Of a stretch of DNA of 64,000 nt, positions 26,392 through 35,155 are shown one piece after another. The notes beneath the pieces were generated by a model. It worked only from the letters and a program-made list of their open reading frames with translations. It was not told the DNA's origin and did no database searches. Position 1 is the first letter of the stretch; every line of letters starts with the position of its first letter. This DNA is from Victivallis sp. Marseille-Q1083 (GTDB lineage: Bacteria; Verrucomicrobiota; Lentisphaeria; Victivallales; Victivallaceae): positions 873,892 to 937,891 of the forward strand of contig NZ_CAHJXL010000002.1 of NCBI RefSeq assembly GCF_903645315.1, given 5' to 3'. A program made the position numbers and the translations under genes.

Positions 26392-27051
26392 TCAAGCCTT
26401 GAAATCGAAATCGATCGCTTCCAGGAAAGCGCGGGCCAGCAGCGTGTGACCGACATTGTTCGGATGAACGCGGTCCCAGGCGATGAAATTCGGGTGGCGC
26501 GACGCAAGCAGCCGATCGAAATGAGCCTGGGTATCGATAAAGAGCGTTTCATGCTTCTGGGCCATCGCCCGGGCGATGGCGGCGTACTGCAGCGTCAATG
26601 CCAGCATGGCGTCGGCACGGTTCAATTCCAGATAAAACGGCGCCATGACGATGATGCCGCCTTGCACTTTGGACTTCGCTGCCGCCAGCATGGCATCGAG
26701 ATTCGCTTCATATTCAGTTGGATGGATGTGCAGTTCCGGTTGGGCCGGACTGTCGAATTGCCGCCAGATGTCATTGATGCCGATCATGATCGAAAGCCAG
26801 TCCGGACGGACGGAGAGAATTTCATTGTCCCAGCGTTGCCGCAGGTCCCGCGACGTATTGCCGCCGGTGCCGGCGTTGATGACGTTGATGCCCAGAGCCG
26901 GATAAACGGCGTTGATCCAGCCGGAAACGATATTGGGATAGCCTTTGCCGAGTGGATCGAAAAGCGTTCCTGCCGCCACCGGATGATTGCGCCCGGCGTC
27001 GGTGACCGAATCCCCGGCAAATACCAGCCGTTCCCCTTGCTTCAGTTTCAT
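26392..27051 (-). CDS. GDSL/SGNH-family esterase or lipase
   Basis: 219 residues with the four SGNH blocks: GDSVTDAG (nucleophile Ser15), GTGGNTSRD (Gly), GINDIWRQF (Asn) and DRVHPNNVGH (Asp and His). These enzymes remove acyl groups from polysaccharides, rhamnogalacturonan or lipids. There is no signal peptide, so it is probably cytoplasmic. AAGGAG lies about 11 bases before the ATG. Confidence 0.85.
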   Translation of the reverse strand: MKLKQGERLVFAGDSVTDAGRNHPVAAGTLFDPLGKGYPNIVSGWINAVYPALGINVINAGTGGNTSRDLRQRWDNEILSVRPDWLSIMIGINDIWRQFDSPAQPELHIHPTEYEANLDAMLAAAKSKVQGGIIVMAPFYLELNRADAMLALTLQYAAIARAMAQKHETLFIDTQAHFDRLLASRHPNFIAWDRVHPNNVGHTLLARAFLEAIDFDFKA

Positions 27052-27265
27052 GATGTTTCACTCCTTGTCTTTGGCTGAAAAAGGTTGGATTTAACCTAAT
27101 CGCTCCGGTCGAAAATACAATCGGCATTCCGGTTTCGGCCGGAAAAAATATCGGCGGCATTTGTACTGTGGAGGTTTACGGGTTAAATTTTTCCTATGGA
27201 AGAGAAGGATTGTTTGAATTGACTGGCTGCGATGAAAAAATATTTCCTATGAGGAGGAATCAGCG

Positions 27266-29446
27266 ATGTTGAAAAAAGATTTTTTGATTGGGGGGATGCA
27301 TTGTGCTTCATGCGCCCGGGCCATTGAGAAAGCTTTTGACGGAGTCGATGGCGTCGGAAGCGCTTTCGTCAATTTGGCGACGGATCGTTTGACCATCGAG
27401 TTCGAGCCGGAACGATTAACGCCGCAGAAGATCATCGATACCGTCGTGGCGGCCGGTTATCAGGCGCGGGAAATTCAAGCCGGCGAAGGGTTGGTTCCGG
27501 TCGAAGAACCCGGCGATGACCATTGGCGGCGGTTCTGCATCGCTGTGGTATTTGCCGTCCTGTTGTTTTATACGGCGATGCACGGGATGCTCAAACTGCC
27601 GTTTCCGCCGCTGCCGCCGGTTTGGGATGGATATTTGCAGCCGGTGCTGCTGGCGCCGATCGTCTGGGCCGGCTGGCGTTTTTATCCGGACGGTTTGAAA
27701 GCGTTATTTCGCCGGCATCCGAATATGGACTCTTTGATCGCGGTCGGTACACTGGCGGCGATCCTGTACAGTATCTGGCAATTGCTGCGGGGCGAAAATC
27801 ATGAGCTGTATTTCGATACGGCCGGCATGATTATCGCCCTGATCCTGCTCGGTAAAAATCTGGAACACAGTTCCCGGCGCAAAACTTCGGCGGCGATCCG
27901 GCAGTTGATGTCGTTGACGCCGAAGACCGCTGCCGTGGTGCGGGACGGCACCGAAGTGCAAGTGCCGGTCGAACAGTTGCAGAGCGGCGATTTGATCCGG
28001 GTCCGGCCCGGCGAGCGCATTCCGGTCGACGGCGTGATCGTCGAAGGTTCGACGGCGGTGGACGAGTCGATGTTGACCGGGGAGAGCATTCCGGTTGACA
28101 AGCGCTCCGGCGATCCGGTCACCGGCGCGTCATTGAATGCCAACGGTTCGATCGTGTTCCGGGCAACCCAGGTCGGCGAACAGACGGTGCTGGCCCAGAT
28201 CATCAAATTGATTGCCGATGCCCAGGGTTCGCGGCCGCCGATTGCCCGGATTGCCGATTTGATCTCCGGTTATTTCGTGCAGGTGGTGCTCGGTATGGCC
28301 CTGGTGACTTTTCTGGTCTGGTATTTTGCCGGCGTCGGGGTGGCCGCTGCCTTGACTTTCGCTCTGGCGGTTCTGGTGATTGCCTGCCCCTGCGCGTTGG
28401 GACTGGCGACGCCGACGGCTCTGATGGTCGGTATCGGCCGGGGAGCCTCGAACGGTATTCTGATCAAAAGCGGTACGGCATTGGAAACTGCCGGCGCGCT
28501 GACGATGGCGGTGCTGGACAAGACGGGAACCATCACCAGCGGCAAGCCGGAGGTGACCGGTGTTTTCCCGGTTGGAAGCCATACCGAAGACGAGGTGCTG
28601 GGGTGGGCTGCCGCGGTGGAGAAGAATTCCGAGCACCCGCTGGGCAAGGCGATTCTCCGGGCGGCGGAAGCGCGGCAACTGCCGGTGGTCGAGCCGGATG
28701 ATTTCGCCGCATTGCCGGGCAATGGGATTGCCGCGACGTTGAACGGCCGCAATTTGATGGTCGGCAGTGCGCGGTTGATGCGGGATTGTCAGGTCAAATT
28801 GGAAGTGGACCGGCGGTTGCCGAAAGGACAGAGTCTGATTTACCTGGCCGAGGATGAGACGCTGTTGGCGGTGATTGCGTTGGCCGATACCGTCAAACCG
28901 GCGGCGAAACAGGCGATCCATAAATTGCAGGAGATGGGGTTGCGGGTGGCGATGTTGACCGGCGACAACCAGGATGCCGCCAGTGAAGCGGCCGGTCAGG
29001 TCGGCATCAAGGACGTGTACGCCGAGGTTTTGCCGCAGGACAAGGCCGGAGTGGTCAGGAAGCTGCAGGAAGCCGGCGAAAAGGTAACGATGGTCGGCGA
29101 CGGCATCAACGACGCGCCGGCCCTGGCCCAGGCCGATGTCGGCATGGCCATCGGTTCCGGGACGGATGTGGCGATGGAATCGGCTGATATCGTGCTGATG
29201 CAGGGCAATTTGCTGGAAGTGAGCAAAGCGATTGGCTTGAGCCGGGCGACGATGCGGGTGATCCGGCAGAACTTGTTCTGGGCATTTTTCTACAATGCCA
29301 TCGGCATTCCGCTGGCGGCCGGAGTGTTTTACGCCTTCGGCGGTCCGCGCCTGAACCCGGTGTTCGGTGCGTTGGCGATGGCGTTGAGTTCGGTTTCCGT
29401 CGTCGGCAACGCATTGCGGCTGCGCTATCTCAAATTCGATCGATAG
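27266..29446 (+). CDS. copA: Copper-translocating P1B-type ATPase
   Basis: 726 residues. One N-terminal heavy-metal domain ([12 protein letters not shown], Cys13 and Cys16) is followed by membrane helices, the actuator motif TGES, the CPC motif ACPCALG in the transport helix, phosphorylation motif [11 protein letters not shown] in NSEHPLGKA, and [16 protein letters not shown]. This is the Cu+ export class. GAGGAGG precedes the ATG at 27266. TTTCCTATG occurs twice upstream (27190 and 27242 region) but no CsoR or CopY box was recognised. The gene seems monocistronic. Confidence 0.93.
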   Translation: MLKKDFLIGGMHCASCARAIEKAFDGVDGVGSAFVNLATDRLTIEFEPERLTPQKIIDTVVAAGYQAREIQAGEGLVPVEEPGDDHWRRFCIAVVFAVLLFYTAMHGMLKLPFPPLPPVWDGYLQPVLLAPIVWAGWRFYPDGLKALFRRHPNMDSLIAVGTLAAILYSIWQLLRGENHELYFDTAGMIIALILLGKNLEHSSRRKTSAAIRQLMSLTPKTAAVVRDGTEVQVPVEQLQSGDLIRVRPGERIPVDGVIVEGSTAVDESMLTGESIPVDKRSGDPVTGASLNANGSIVFRATQVGEQTVLAQIIKLIADAQGSRPPIARIADLISGYFVQVVLGMALVTFLVWYFAGVGVAAALTFALAVLVIACPCALGLATPTALMVGIGRGASNGILIKSGTALETAGALTMAVLDKTGTITSGKPEVTGVFPVGSHTEDEVLGWAAAVEKNSEHPLGKAILRAAEARQLPVVEPDDFAALPGNGIAATLNGRNLMVGSARLMRDCQVKLEVDRRLPKGQSLIYLAEDETLLAVIALADTVKPAAKQAIHKLQEMGLRVAMLTGDNQDAASEAAGQVGIKDVYAEVLPQDKAGVVRKLQEAGEKVTMVGDGINDAPALAQADVGMAIGSGTDVAMESADIVLMQGNLLEVSKAIGLSRATMRVIRQNLFWAFFYNAIGIPLAAGVFYAFGGPRLNPVFGALAMALSSVSVVGNALRLRYLKFDR

Positions 29447-29476
29447 GGCGGATGGGCCGGTCGACGCGCCGCCGCA

Positions 29477-30364
29477 TTATGAAGCGCCGGATTTTCTTTC
29501 CGACAGAATCAAACCGAGAAGAATCAGCGCGATGCCGCCCAGAGCCGGATAGGTCAACGGTTCGTGCAGCAGCAGTACCGAGGCGGTTACCGTCACGGCC
29601 GGGACCAGGTAGATGTAGACGCTGGTTTTGATCGCGCCGAGAATCTTGACCGCCCAATTCCAGGTGGCAAAGCAGACGGCGGAAGCGCCGAGGCCGAGGA
29701 ACAGCAGGTTGAAGGCATTGACCGGTTCCAGAAATTTTTCCCATGACGGTGCGAAACCGAACCAGCCCAATGCCGGCAGCATGAACAACAGGCCGTAAAA
29801 AAACGTCCGCCGGGTACAGAGCGCCATCGGTTTGCCCAGTTGGCCGATCCGTTTCATCAAAATGGGATAGACCGACCAGGTGGCGGCGGCCAGGATGGCC
29901 AGAATGTCGCCGAGCGGATTGAGTTGCAGGGCGACACTGCCGTTGTAGGAGATCAGGACGATGCCGAATAACGCAGTGACGAAGCCGAGGAAAAAACGTC
30001 CGGTCAAATGCTCATTTTTCAGCAGGAAGCAGGACAACAGTGCGGTGAAAAATGGTGATACGGTGACCAGAATGCCGACATTGGATGCCAGCGTGTATTG
30101 CAGCGCGATATTTTCGAAGAGAAAATACAGTGTGACGCCGCAGAGCCCGACGGCGGCAAACAACATTTCCTGCCGGAAGGAATTGTACGGCAGGCGGCCC
30201 GGCAGGCCGCAGAGAACCGCGAAGCCGAGGGCGAAACGCAAAAACAGGATTTCGATCGGCGAAAAACTTTGCAGTAAAAACTTGGTGGCAATAAAGGTGG
30301 TTCCCCAAATCAGGATGGTGATGACGGCAGCGAAATGGGCGAAGCCGGCTTGAGATAATTTCAT
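29477..30364 (-). CDS. EamA/DMT-family transporter
   Basis: 295 residues with about ten hydrophobic helices in two EamA halves (FAAVITILIWGTTFIATKFL, LGASAVCFATWNWAVKILGA and KTSVYIYLVPAVTVTASVLL are typical). Inner-membrane exporter of metabolites or amino acids; substrate unknown. It is convergent with copA and divergent from the repeat protein at 30550. Confidence 0.85.
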   Translation of the reverse strand: MKLSQAGFAHFAAVITILIWGTTFIATKFLLQSFSPIEILFLRFALGFAVLCGLPGRLPYNSFRQEMLFAAVGLCGVTLYFLFENIALQYTLASNVGILVTVSPFFTALLSCFLLKNEHLTGRFFLGFVTALFGIVLISYNGSVALQLNPLGDILAILAAATWSVYPILMKRIGQLGKPMALCTRRTFFYGLLFMLPALGWFGFAPSWEKFLEPVNAFNLLFLGLGASAVCFATWNWAVKILGAIKTSVYIYLVPAVTVTASVLLLHEPLTYPALGGIALILLGLILSERKSGAS

Positions 30365-30549
30365 GAACAGATATTTCCGCGAAAAAGTTTGGATTTGCTT
30401 TCAATAGAGTGTAATATAGCAGAATCCGGCTGATTTGCCTTGAGGAATCCGCCGATTCATCGGAAAAAGTCTGGCGTGGATTGTCGCAGTTGGCACCATA
30501 TTGGTTTCTAGCATCGGATACCGGAGGGCTCAAGCGGAAAGGGGAAAAA

Positions 30550-31548
30550 ATGTGGAAATGGGTGATGGTTCTATTGTTGTCCGGTCAAATTGGCCGTGCG
30601 GTGGAAGCGTGGGAGGACAACGGGAAAACGGATTCTCCAATGTCCGTTCCGGAGGGCGATTCTCCTTGGGAAATTTCCATCGCCTGGCAGCCGGCGGCCG
30701 GGGCAGAGCCGGCCGATTCAGAACGATTGGAAGCGATCGACTCGCTATTGAAGGACGAATTACGGCGTTACCGGGAAATGGAAATACGTTATCACTCCGG
30801 TAACGCCGACTTGAATGATTTGGAGGACAGCCGGTCGCGGATGATTTTGCTGGCAATTGAACGGCTGTTATTGTTTCCAGCGGAAGCGAAAAGCCGGAAA
30901 TTGATTGCCGGGCTGCGTCAGGAGTTATATCACGTGCAGGAGCGACAGCTTCAGGAACTGGAACTGGCGTGTCAGACCGGTGCGGGACCGCTGGAAGATA
31001 TTTGGAAATTGCGCGCCCGGCAATTGCGGCTGCTGCTGGAAGCCGATGACCGGATTCTGTACGATACCGTGGCTGAAGTGCCGGAACGGCGGCGGATTTT
31101 GCTGATGGAACTGGCGGAAATCCTGCGGAAACAATGCGAAAGTGCCCAAAATTATTATCAGGCCGGCCATATTCCGCTCTCCGAAGTGTTGGCGGTCCAG
31201 GAGCAGGAGTTGATTCTCCAATTGGAAAATCCGGCGGTGCTGCTAGCCGGGGTTTCGGACGAGGAACGGCAGCGCTTGGGAAAGAGACTGGCGGAAACAA
31301 TCAAAATGCAGTCGGAGCTCCTGCAGGCGGAATATGAGGCCGGCGGAAGAGGTTTGGCGGAAATCCTGCTGGAGCAGGACCGGCAACTGGAACAGAAGTT
31401 GAAGTATCCGGAAGCATTTCTCGGGAAAGTTTCCGCTGCCGAATGCCGGAGTGCGACGGAGAAATGGCAGCAGGAGCGGGAGGCGGTCCGGGCGGAAATC
31501 GCCGAACTGGAACAATACAATCCGGCGCCTGCCGGACCAGCCGATTGA
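30550..31548 (+). CDS. Secreted coiled-coil protein with four TolC-hairpin-like repeats
   Basis: 332 residues, no recognised family. An N-terminal hydrophobic helix (5-19) is a signal peptide or anchor. Four helical units of about 60 residues begin near 81 (YHSGNADLNDLEDSRSRMIL), 141 (CQTGAGPLEDIWKLRARQLR), 203 (YQAGHIPLSEVLAVQEQELI) and 262 (YEAGGRGLAEILLEQDRQLE). The pattern Y-x-[AS]-G-x3-L-x-[DE]-[IVL] is that of TolC-type outer-membrane factors, but there are no beta-strand segments. ATG at 30550 follows AAAGGGGAAAA. It is followed by a terminator. Confidence 0.7.
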   Translation: MWKWVMVLLLSGQIGRAVEAWEDNGKTDSPMSVPEGDSPWEISIAWQPAAGAEPADSERLEAIDSLLKDELRRYREMEIRYHSGNADLNDLEDSRSRMILLAIERLLLFPAEAKSRKLIAGLRQELYHVQERQLQELELACQTGAGPLEDIWKLRARQLRLLLEADDRILYDTVAEVPERRRILLMELAEILRKQCESAQNYYQAGHIPLSEVLAVQEQELILQLENPAVLLAGVSDEERQRLGKRLAETIKMQSELLQAEYEAGGRGLAEILLEQDRQLEQKLKYPEAFLGKVSAAECRSATEKWQQEREAVRAEIAELEQYNPAPAGPAD

Positions 31549-31556
31549 AACAACCG

Positions 31557-31587
31557 GCCGCCGTCACGGACCGGCGGCTGATTTTTT
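31557..31587 (+). terminator. Rho-independent terminator
   Basis: GCCGCCG (31557-31563) pairs with CGGCGGC (31572-31578), with extra GTC/GAC pairing, then TGATTTTTT. It ends the coiled-coil gene. Confidence 0.65.
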
Positions 31588-31639
31588 ACAATGGTTTTAC
31601 ATTTCAATGCCGGATTCCGGTACCAAAACTGTATTCCTG

Positions 31640-31680
31640 TGCTATATTTCCGAAGTTTCAACCTTAGCAATCATAAGGAG
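31640..31680 (+). promoter_or_regulatory. Extended -10 promoter and ribosome site of the DUF4139-like gene
   Basis: TGC followed by TATATT (31643-31648) is an extended -10 element with no clear -35. AAGGAG at 31675-31680 is the ribosome site, 9 bases before ATG 31690. Confidence 0.45.
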
Positions 31681-31689
31681 TAAAAGAAA

Positions 31690-33267
31690 ATGCGTAAATT
31701 TTTCTGGTCGACAGCGGCTTTGCTGCTGGGTGTGAGCGGTACGATGGCCTGGGAAAAGGCCTCCGGCAACATTGAACGGATCGACGTATTCAAAAACGGC
31801 ATCGGCGTTGTCACCAAGCAGATCACGGCGAAAACGGCCGAAGATGGCATTTATCATTATGAGGAAGTGCCTTATGCGATCCACGGGACCTTTTTCGTCG
31901 AGAATGGCGGTAAACTGCAGATCAAAGTGCGGCAGGAATTGCGTCAGGTCGATTTCACCACCGATTACGTCAGTTATGCCAAGCGGTTTGCCAATTGTCA
32001 GGCGACCGTATTTCTCAAAGCGGAGAAGACCCTGGCCGTAACCGGAACAATATTGCCGCCGGTTGAACCGAAATTGCCGACCGCGCCGCCGCAACCCTAT
32101 GACAACAGCTATATTCCGCCGATGGAAGAGTTGAAGCTGCCGTTGCTGCTGAAAAAGGAGAACGGCGATACGGTCAGTATTCCGGTCGATGAAATCCGCT
32201 CGATTCAGGCGAATGGCTGCAATTTTACCGGTCGGGAAATCCAGAATGTAATGATTCTGAATGGAGAACTTCCCGCCGATTTGAAATTGCATTATCTGGC
32301 CAACGGCATTGCCTGGGCGCCATCGTATAATATCAGTTTGTTGACTGCCGACCAGATGCAGTTGACCCAGCAGACGGTGCTGCGCAATGAGTTGGAAGCG
32401 TTCAAGGATGCTGAAATCCGGTTGATTTCCGGTTTCCCGAATGTCACTTTTTCCCAAGTCGGTTCGCTGATGGATCCGGGCATGACGCTGCAGAAATTTT
32501 TCGCCCAGTTGAACGGCGGTCAACCGCGGCCGATGTATGAAATGAAGATGGCGGCGGTGATGAGCAATGCCCGCATGGCGGATGCGGCGGCCGATACCGG
32601 AAGCGGCGTACCGGATCTGCCGCCGGACGGCGTCGATCTCTATTTCCAGCCGGTCGGCAAACTGTCGATGGAATATGGCGAATCCCTTTATTTGCCGCTG
32701 GCGGAAAAAGAAACGACTTACCGCAAACTGCTGGAGTGGAATATTCCGGCTCAATCCGTCAACAACATCAACAATCCCGGCACCGACCAGGCGAACAACG
32801 ACATTTGGGAGTGTCTGGTGTTCAGTAATCCGTTTGATTTCCCGATGACTACGGCGCCGGTCAATGTCTACACTCTCGGCGATTTCAACGGGCAAAGCAC
32901 AGTGGATTGGGTGGCGCCCGGCAAGGAAGCGACCGTCAAAATCACCCGGGCGCTCAGCGTCAAAACCGAAGTCAATGAACGGCAGAGCGGTAAAAGTTCG
33001 GGCAGTTTCCTGCAGTTGAAATCGATGGAGACGCTTGATTTTACCGCGACGTTGACGATCACCAACTACCGTCAGACGCCGGTCGATGTGAAGATCAAAA
33101 AGCAATTCTACGGGGAATTCCTCAAAGCGGACCGGAAGCCGGATTCCGTCAATGTGATGACGGATCAGTGGCGTTGGAACAGTCCGTTGAGTGAAGCGAT
33201 CTGGAATGTCACTTTGCAGCCGGAGGAGAAATGCGTTATCGAATTCAGCTATAAGATGACTCGCTGA
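31690..33267 (+). CDS. DUF4139-like secreted protein
   Basis: 525 residues with a signal peptide ending near TMAWEKAS (about residue 20). IAWAPSYNISLL and TVLRNELEAFKDAEIRLISG are the signature of DUF4139-type proteins, and the C-terminal part (LKSMETLDFTATLTITNYRQTPVDVKI) is the beta-sandwich usual there. The protein family has no firm function; several members are exported. It lies alone between two terminators. Confidence 0.72.
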   Translation: MRKFFWSTAALLLGVSGTMAWEKASGNIERIDVFKNGIGVVTKQITAKTAEDGIYHYEEVPYAIHGTFFVENGGKLQIKVRQELRQVDFTTDYVSYAKRFANCQATVFLKAEKTLAVTGTILPPVEPKLPTAPPQPYDNSYIPPMEELKLPLLLKKENGDTVSIPVDEIRSIQANGCNFTGREIQNVMILNGELPADLKLHYLANGIAWAPSYNISLLTADQMQLTQQTVLRNELEAFKDAEIRLISGFPNVTFSQVGSLMDPGMTLQKFFAQLNGGQPRPMYEMKMAAVMSNARMADAAADTGSGVPDLPPDGVDLYFQPVGKLSMEYGESLYLPLAEKETTYRKLLEWNIPAQSVNNINNPGTDQANNDIWECLVFSNPFDFPMTTAPVNVYTLGDFNGQSTVDWVAPGKEATVKITRALSVKTEVNERQSGKSSGSFLQLKSMETLDFTATLTITNYRQTPVDVKIKKQFYGEFLKADRKPDSVNVMTDQWRWNSPLSEAIWNVTLQPEEKCVIEFSYKMTR

Positions 33268-33282
33268 CGATCCGTCGTCCAG

Positions 33283-33312
33283 AAGCCGCCGTTTTTGAAC
33301 GGCGGCTTTTTT
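33283..33312 (+). terminator. Rho-independent terminator after the DUF4139-like gene
   Basis: A perfect 11-bp stem (AAGCCGCCGTT) with a TTTG loop is followed by TTTTTT. It lies between convergent genes. Confidence 0.85.
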
Positions 33313-33331
33313 CCTTTCCGGGAAAAGACGG

Positions 33332-34117
33332 TCAAGGTTCCTGCCGTTCCGGCGGTTTGAGCCATTCGCTGGAATCGAAGTGTCGATTCCACTTGAAATC
33401 GGAAGGGGTACAGCCGAATCGCTTTTTGAAAATCCGGGCGAAATAATTGGCATCGGTAAATCCGCATTGCCGGGCGATTTGTTTGATTTCCCGATAGGGG
33501 GAACGCAACAGATTGGCCGCATAGTTCAGCCGCCGCCGGGTCAGGTATTCGAGCGGGGACTGCCCGAACGCCCGTTTGAACCCGACGGCGAAGTGATTTC
33601 GGCTGACGCCGCATTCCTCTGCCACTTCTTCGATCGAACGGATTGTCATAAAGCGGTTGTCCAGCAGGAAACGGGCTTGCTGCAGCCATTGTTCCGGCGC
33701 TGCCGGCTCCGGGGTGCCGCTCAGCCGGGCGGTCAGCGCGTGCAGCAGTCCCTGGCAGATGCGTTCGTAATGGGACGGCCGCAAGTTCCAGATTTCAAAC
33801 AGTGCTGAAAACCAGGCGCCGACCAGATGATCATGACCGAAAAATTCGATTCGCAGCGACGGATCGAACAAGTCGCGGTTGTTCAGGAAACTGATATAAA
33901 TAGTCTGCGGTTGCCGGGAAAGTGAAATTTGCCGGTGCGCGGTGTGCGGCGGTATGACCAGCAGCCAGCCGCAGTCGGTGGTCCACTCCCAGTCGACGAT
34001 CTGATGCCGGCAGCGGCCTGCCGCCTGCCAGACCAGTTCCACGCCGCGGTGCGAATGATAGTCCACGGCGGCATCCGAATGGAACAGGCCGCAAAATTCC
34101 AACTCGAAATCAAGCAT
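33332..34117 (-). CDS. AraC-family transcriptional regulator
   Basis: About 261 residues. An N-terminal cupin-type sensing domain (DYHSHRGVELVW, LVIPPHTAHRQISL) precedes a C-terminal two-helix-turn-helix domain (SIEEVAEECGVSRNHFAVGF and IKQIARQCGFTDANYFARIF). The start is not certain: ATG at 34117 begins the conserved domain; in-frame upstream codons to 34228 lack a good ribosome site. It is divergent from a nucleoside hydrolase gene, its likely target. Confidence 0.85.
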   Translation of the reverse strand: MLDFELEFCGLFHSDAAVDYHSHRGVELVWQAAGRCRHQIVDWEWTTDCGWLLVIPPHTAHRQISLSRQPQTIYISFLNNRDLFDPSLRIEFFGHDHLVGAWFSALFEIWNLRPSHYERICQGLLHALTARLSGTPEPAAPEQWLQQARFLLDNRFMTIRSIEEVAEECGVSRNHFAVGFKRAFGQSPLEYLTRRRLNYAANLLRSPYREIKQIARQCGFTDANYFARIFKKRFGCTPSDFKWNRHFDSSEWLKPPERQEP

Positions 34118-34165
34118 ATCCAACAAAAATCCTGTTCGCCATATAAAAAATCCAGTTCCAGACGG

Positions 34166-34208
34166 TTGTTTGATCCGGTAAAATTTGCTATACTTATAGG
34201 TACTATAA
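34166..34208 (+). promoter_or_regulatory. Promoter with palindromic operator for the nucleoside hydrolase gene
   Basis: TTGTTT (34166-34171), 17-base spacer and TATACT (34189-34194) form a good promoter. Directly after the -10, TTATAG-GTA-CTATAA (34194-34208) is a perfect 6-bp palindrome with a 3-base centre at the expected transcription start, a likely repressor or activator site. Confidence 0.6.
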
Positions 34209-34248
34209 AGCCGGTTTGTGAAAAACAAAATAAAAAGGAGAATCGGAT

Positions 34249-35151
34249 ATGCCGAAAGATTGCTTGCCTGATCGAATCGATATCGTCATCGATTCCGATG
34301 CCGCCAACGAGACGGATGACCAGTTTGCCATTGCGTTGGCCTTGATGGCGGCGGAACGGTTTCAGATTCGGGCCATGTATGCCGCCCAGTTTTTGCATGT
34401 CAACGTCTATTCCCGCGGCGAAGGAATGCAGGCCAGTTACCGGGAGCTGCTCCGGCTGCTGACTTTTTTTCCGGGCCGGGATATTCCGTGCCTGCCGGGC
34501 GCGGCGGCGACGGCGGAGCAGGGGGGCGTGTCCGCTGCGGCGTGGCATCTGGTCGAGTTGTCCCGGCAATACGACGCATTGCACCGGTTGAAGGTCGTCG
34601 CCATCGCTGCCCTGACCAACATCGCCGGGGCGATTTTACTGGATCCGACAATTTGCGAACGAATTGAACTCTGGTGGCTCGGCGGCCAGCTTTATGAAAA
34701 CCCGCCGGAAGAATTCAATTTATGCGGCGACCTGGCCGCGGTGAAAATCGTTTTCGATTCGATGGTGCCGATTGTGATGTTTCCGTGCGCCGGAGTAGCG
34801 CAGCAGTTGATTTTAACCCGCGAAGCGGCGGAAACGTATTTGGCGGCCAGAGGTGTTCTCGGCGCTTTTCTGTTCCAGCGCTTTCGGCGTGCCATCGAAA
34901 GCTGGCGGCAATCGCAGGCCTCTCTGTGGGATATCGCTCCGTTTGCAACTCTGCTGGAGCCCGCCTGGGCGGAACTGGTTGAACTGCCGCGCCGGAAGTT
35001 TTGTCCGAAACCGCTGGGGTGGCGCCATGAAACTGCCGGTACGATCCGGATGTGCCGACGGTTGGCCGCTGATCAAATTCTGGCGGATTTCTTCCGGCGC
35101 CTCGCGGCATATCATGCCGCATATCCCGGCTTGACCGGTCCGGATTTTTAA
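34249..35151 (+). CDS. Inosine/uridine-preferring nucleoside hydrolase family protein
   Basis: 300 residues. DSDAANETDDQFAIAL (15-30) is the calcium-binding Asp motif of the family (usually DTDPGxDDxxA, here with Asn-Glu-Thr spacing). VVAIAALTNIAGAILLDPTI and the WWLGGQL region fit the core fold. These enzymes cleave the N-glycosidic bond of ribonucleosides. The Asp spacing is atypical, so the substrate may differ. AAAAGGAG precedes the ATG. Confidence 0.78.
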   Translation: MPKDCLPDRIDIVIDSDAANETDDQFAIALALMAAERFQIRAMYAAQFLHVNVYSRGEGMQASYRELLRLLTFFPGRDIPCLPGAAATAEQGGVSAAAWHLVELSRQYDALHRLKVVAIAALTNIAGAILLDPTICERIELWWLGGQLYENPPEEFNLCGDLAAVKIVFDSMVPIVMFPCAGVAQQLILTREAAETYLAARGVLGAFLFQRFRRAIESWRQSQASLWDIAPFATLLEPAWAELVELPRRKFCPKPLGWRHETAGTIRMCRRLAADQILADFFRRLAAYHAAYPGLTGPDF

Positions 35152-35155
35152 AACA

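Noticed and set aside
27189-27250. TTTCCTATG twice upstream of copA and a TTGACT/TATTTC pair
   Set aside because: The start would fall in the ribosome site; the repeats match no known copper box.
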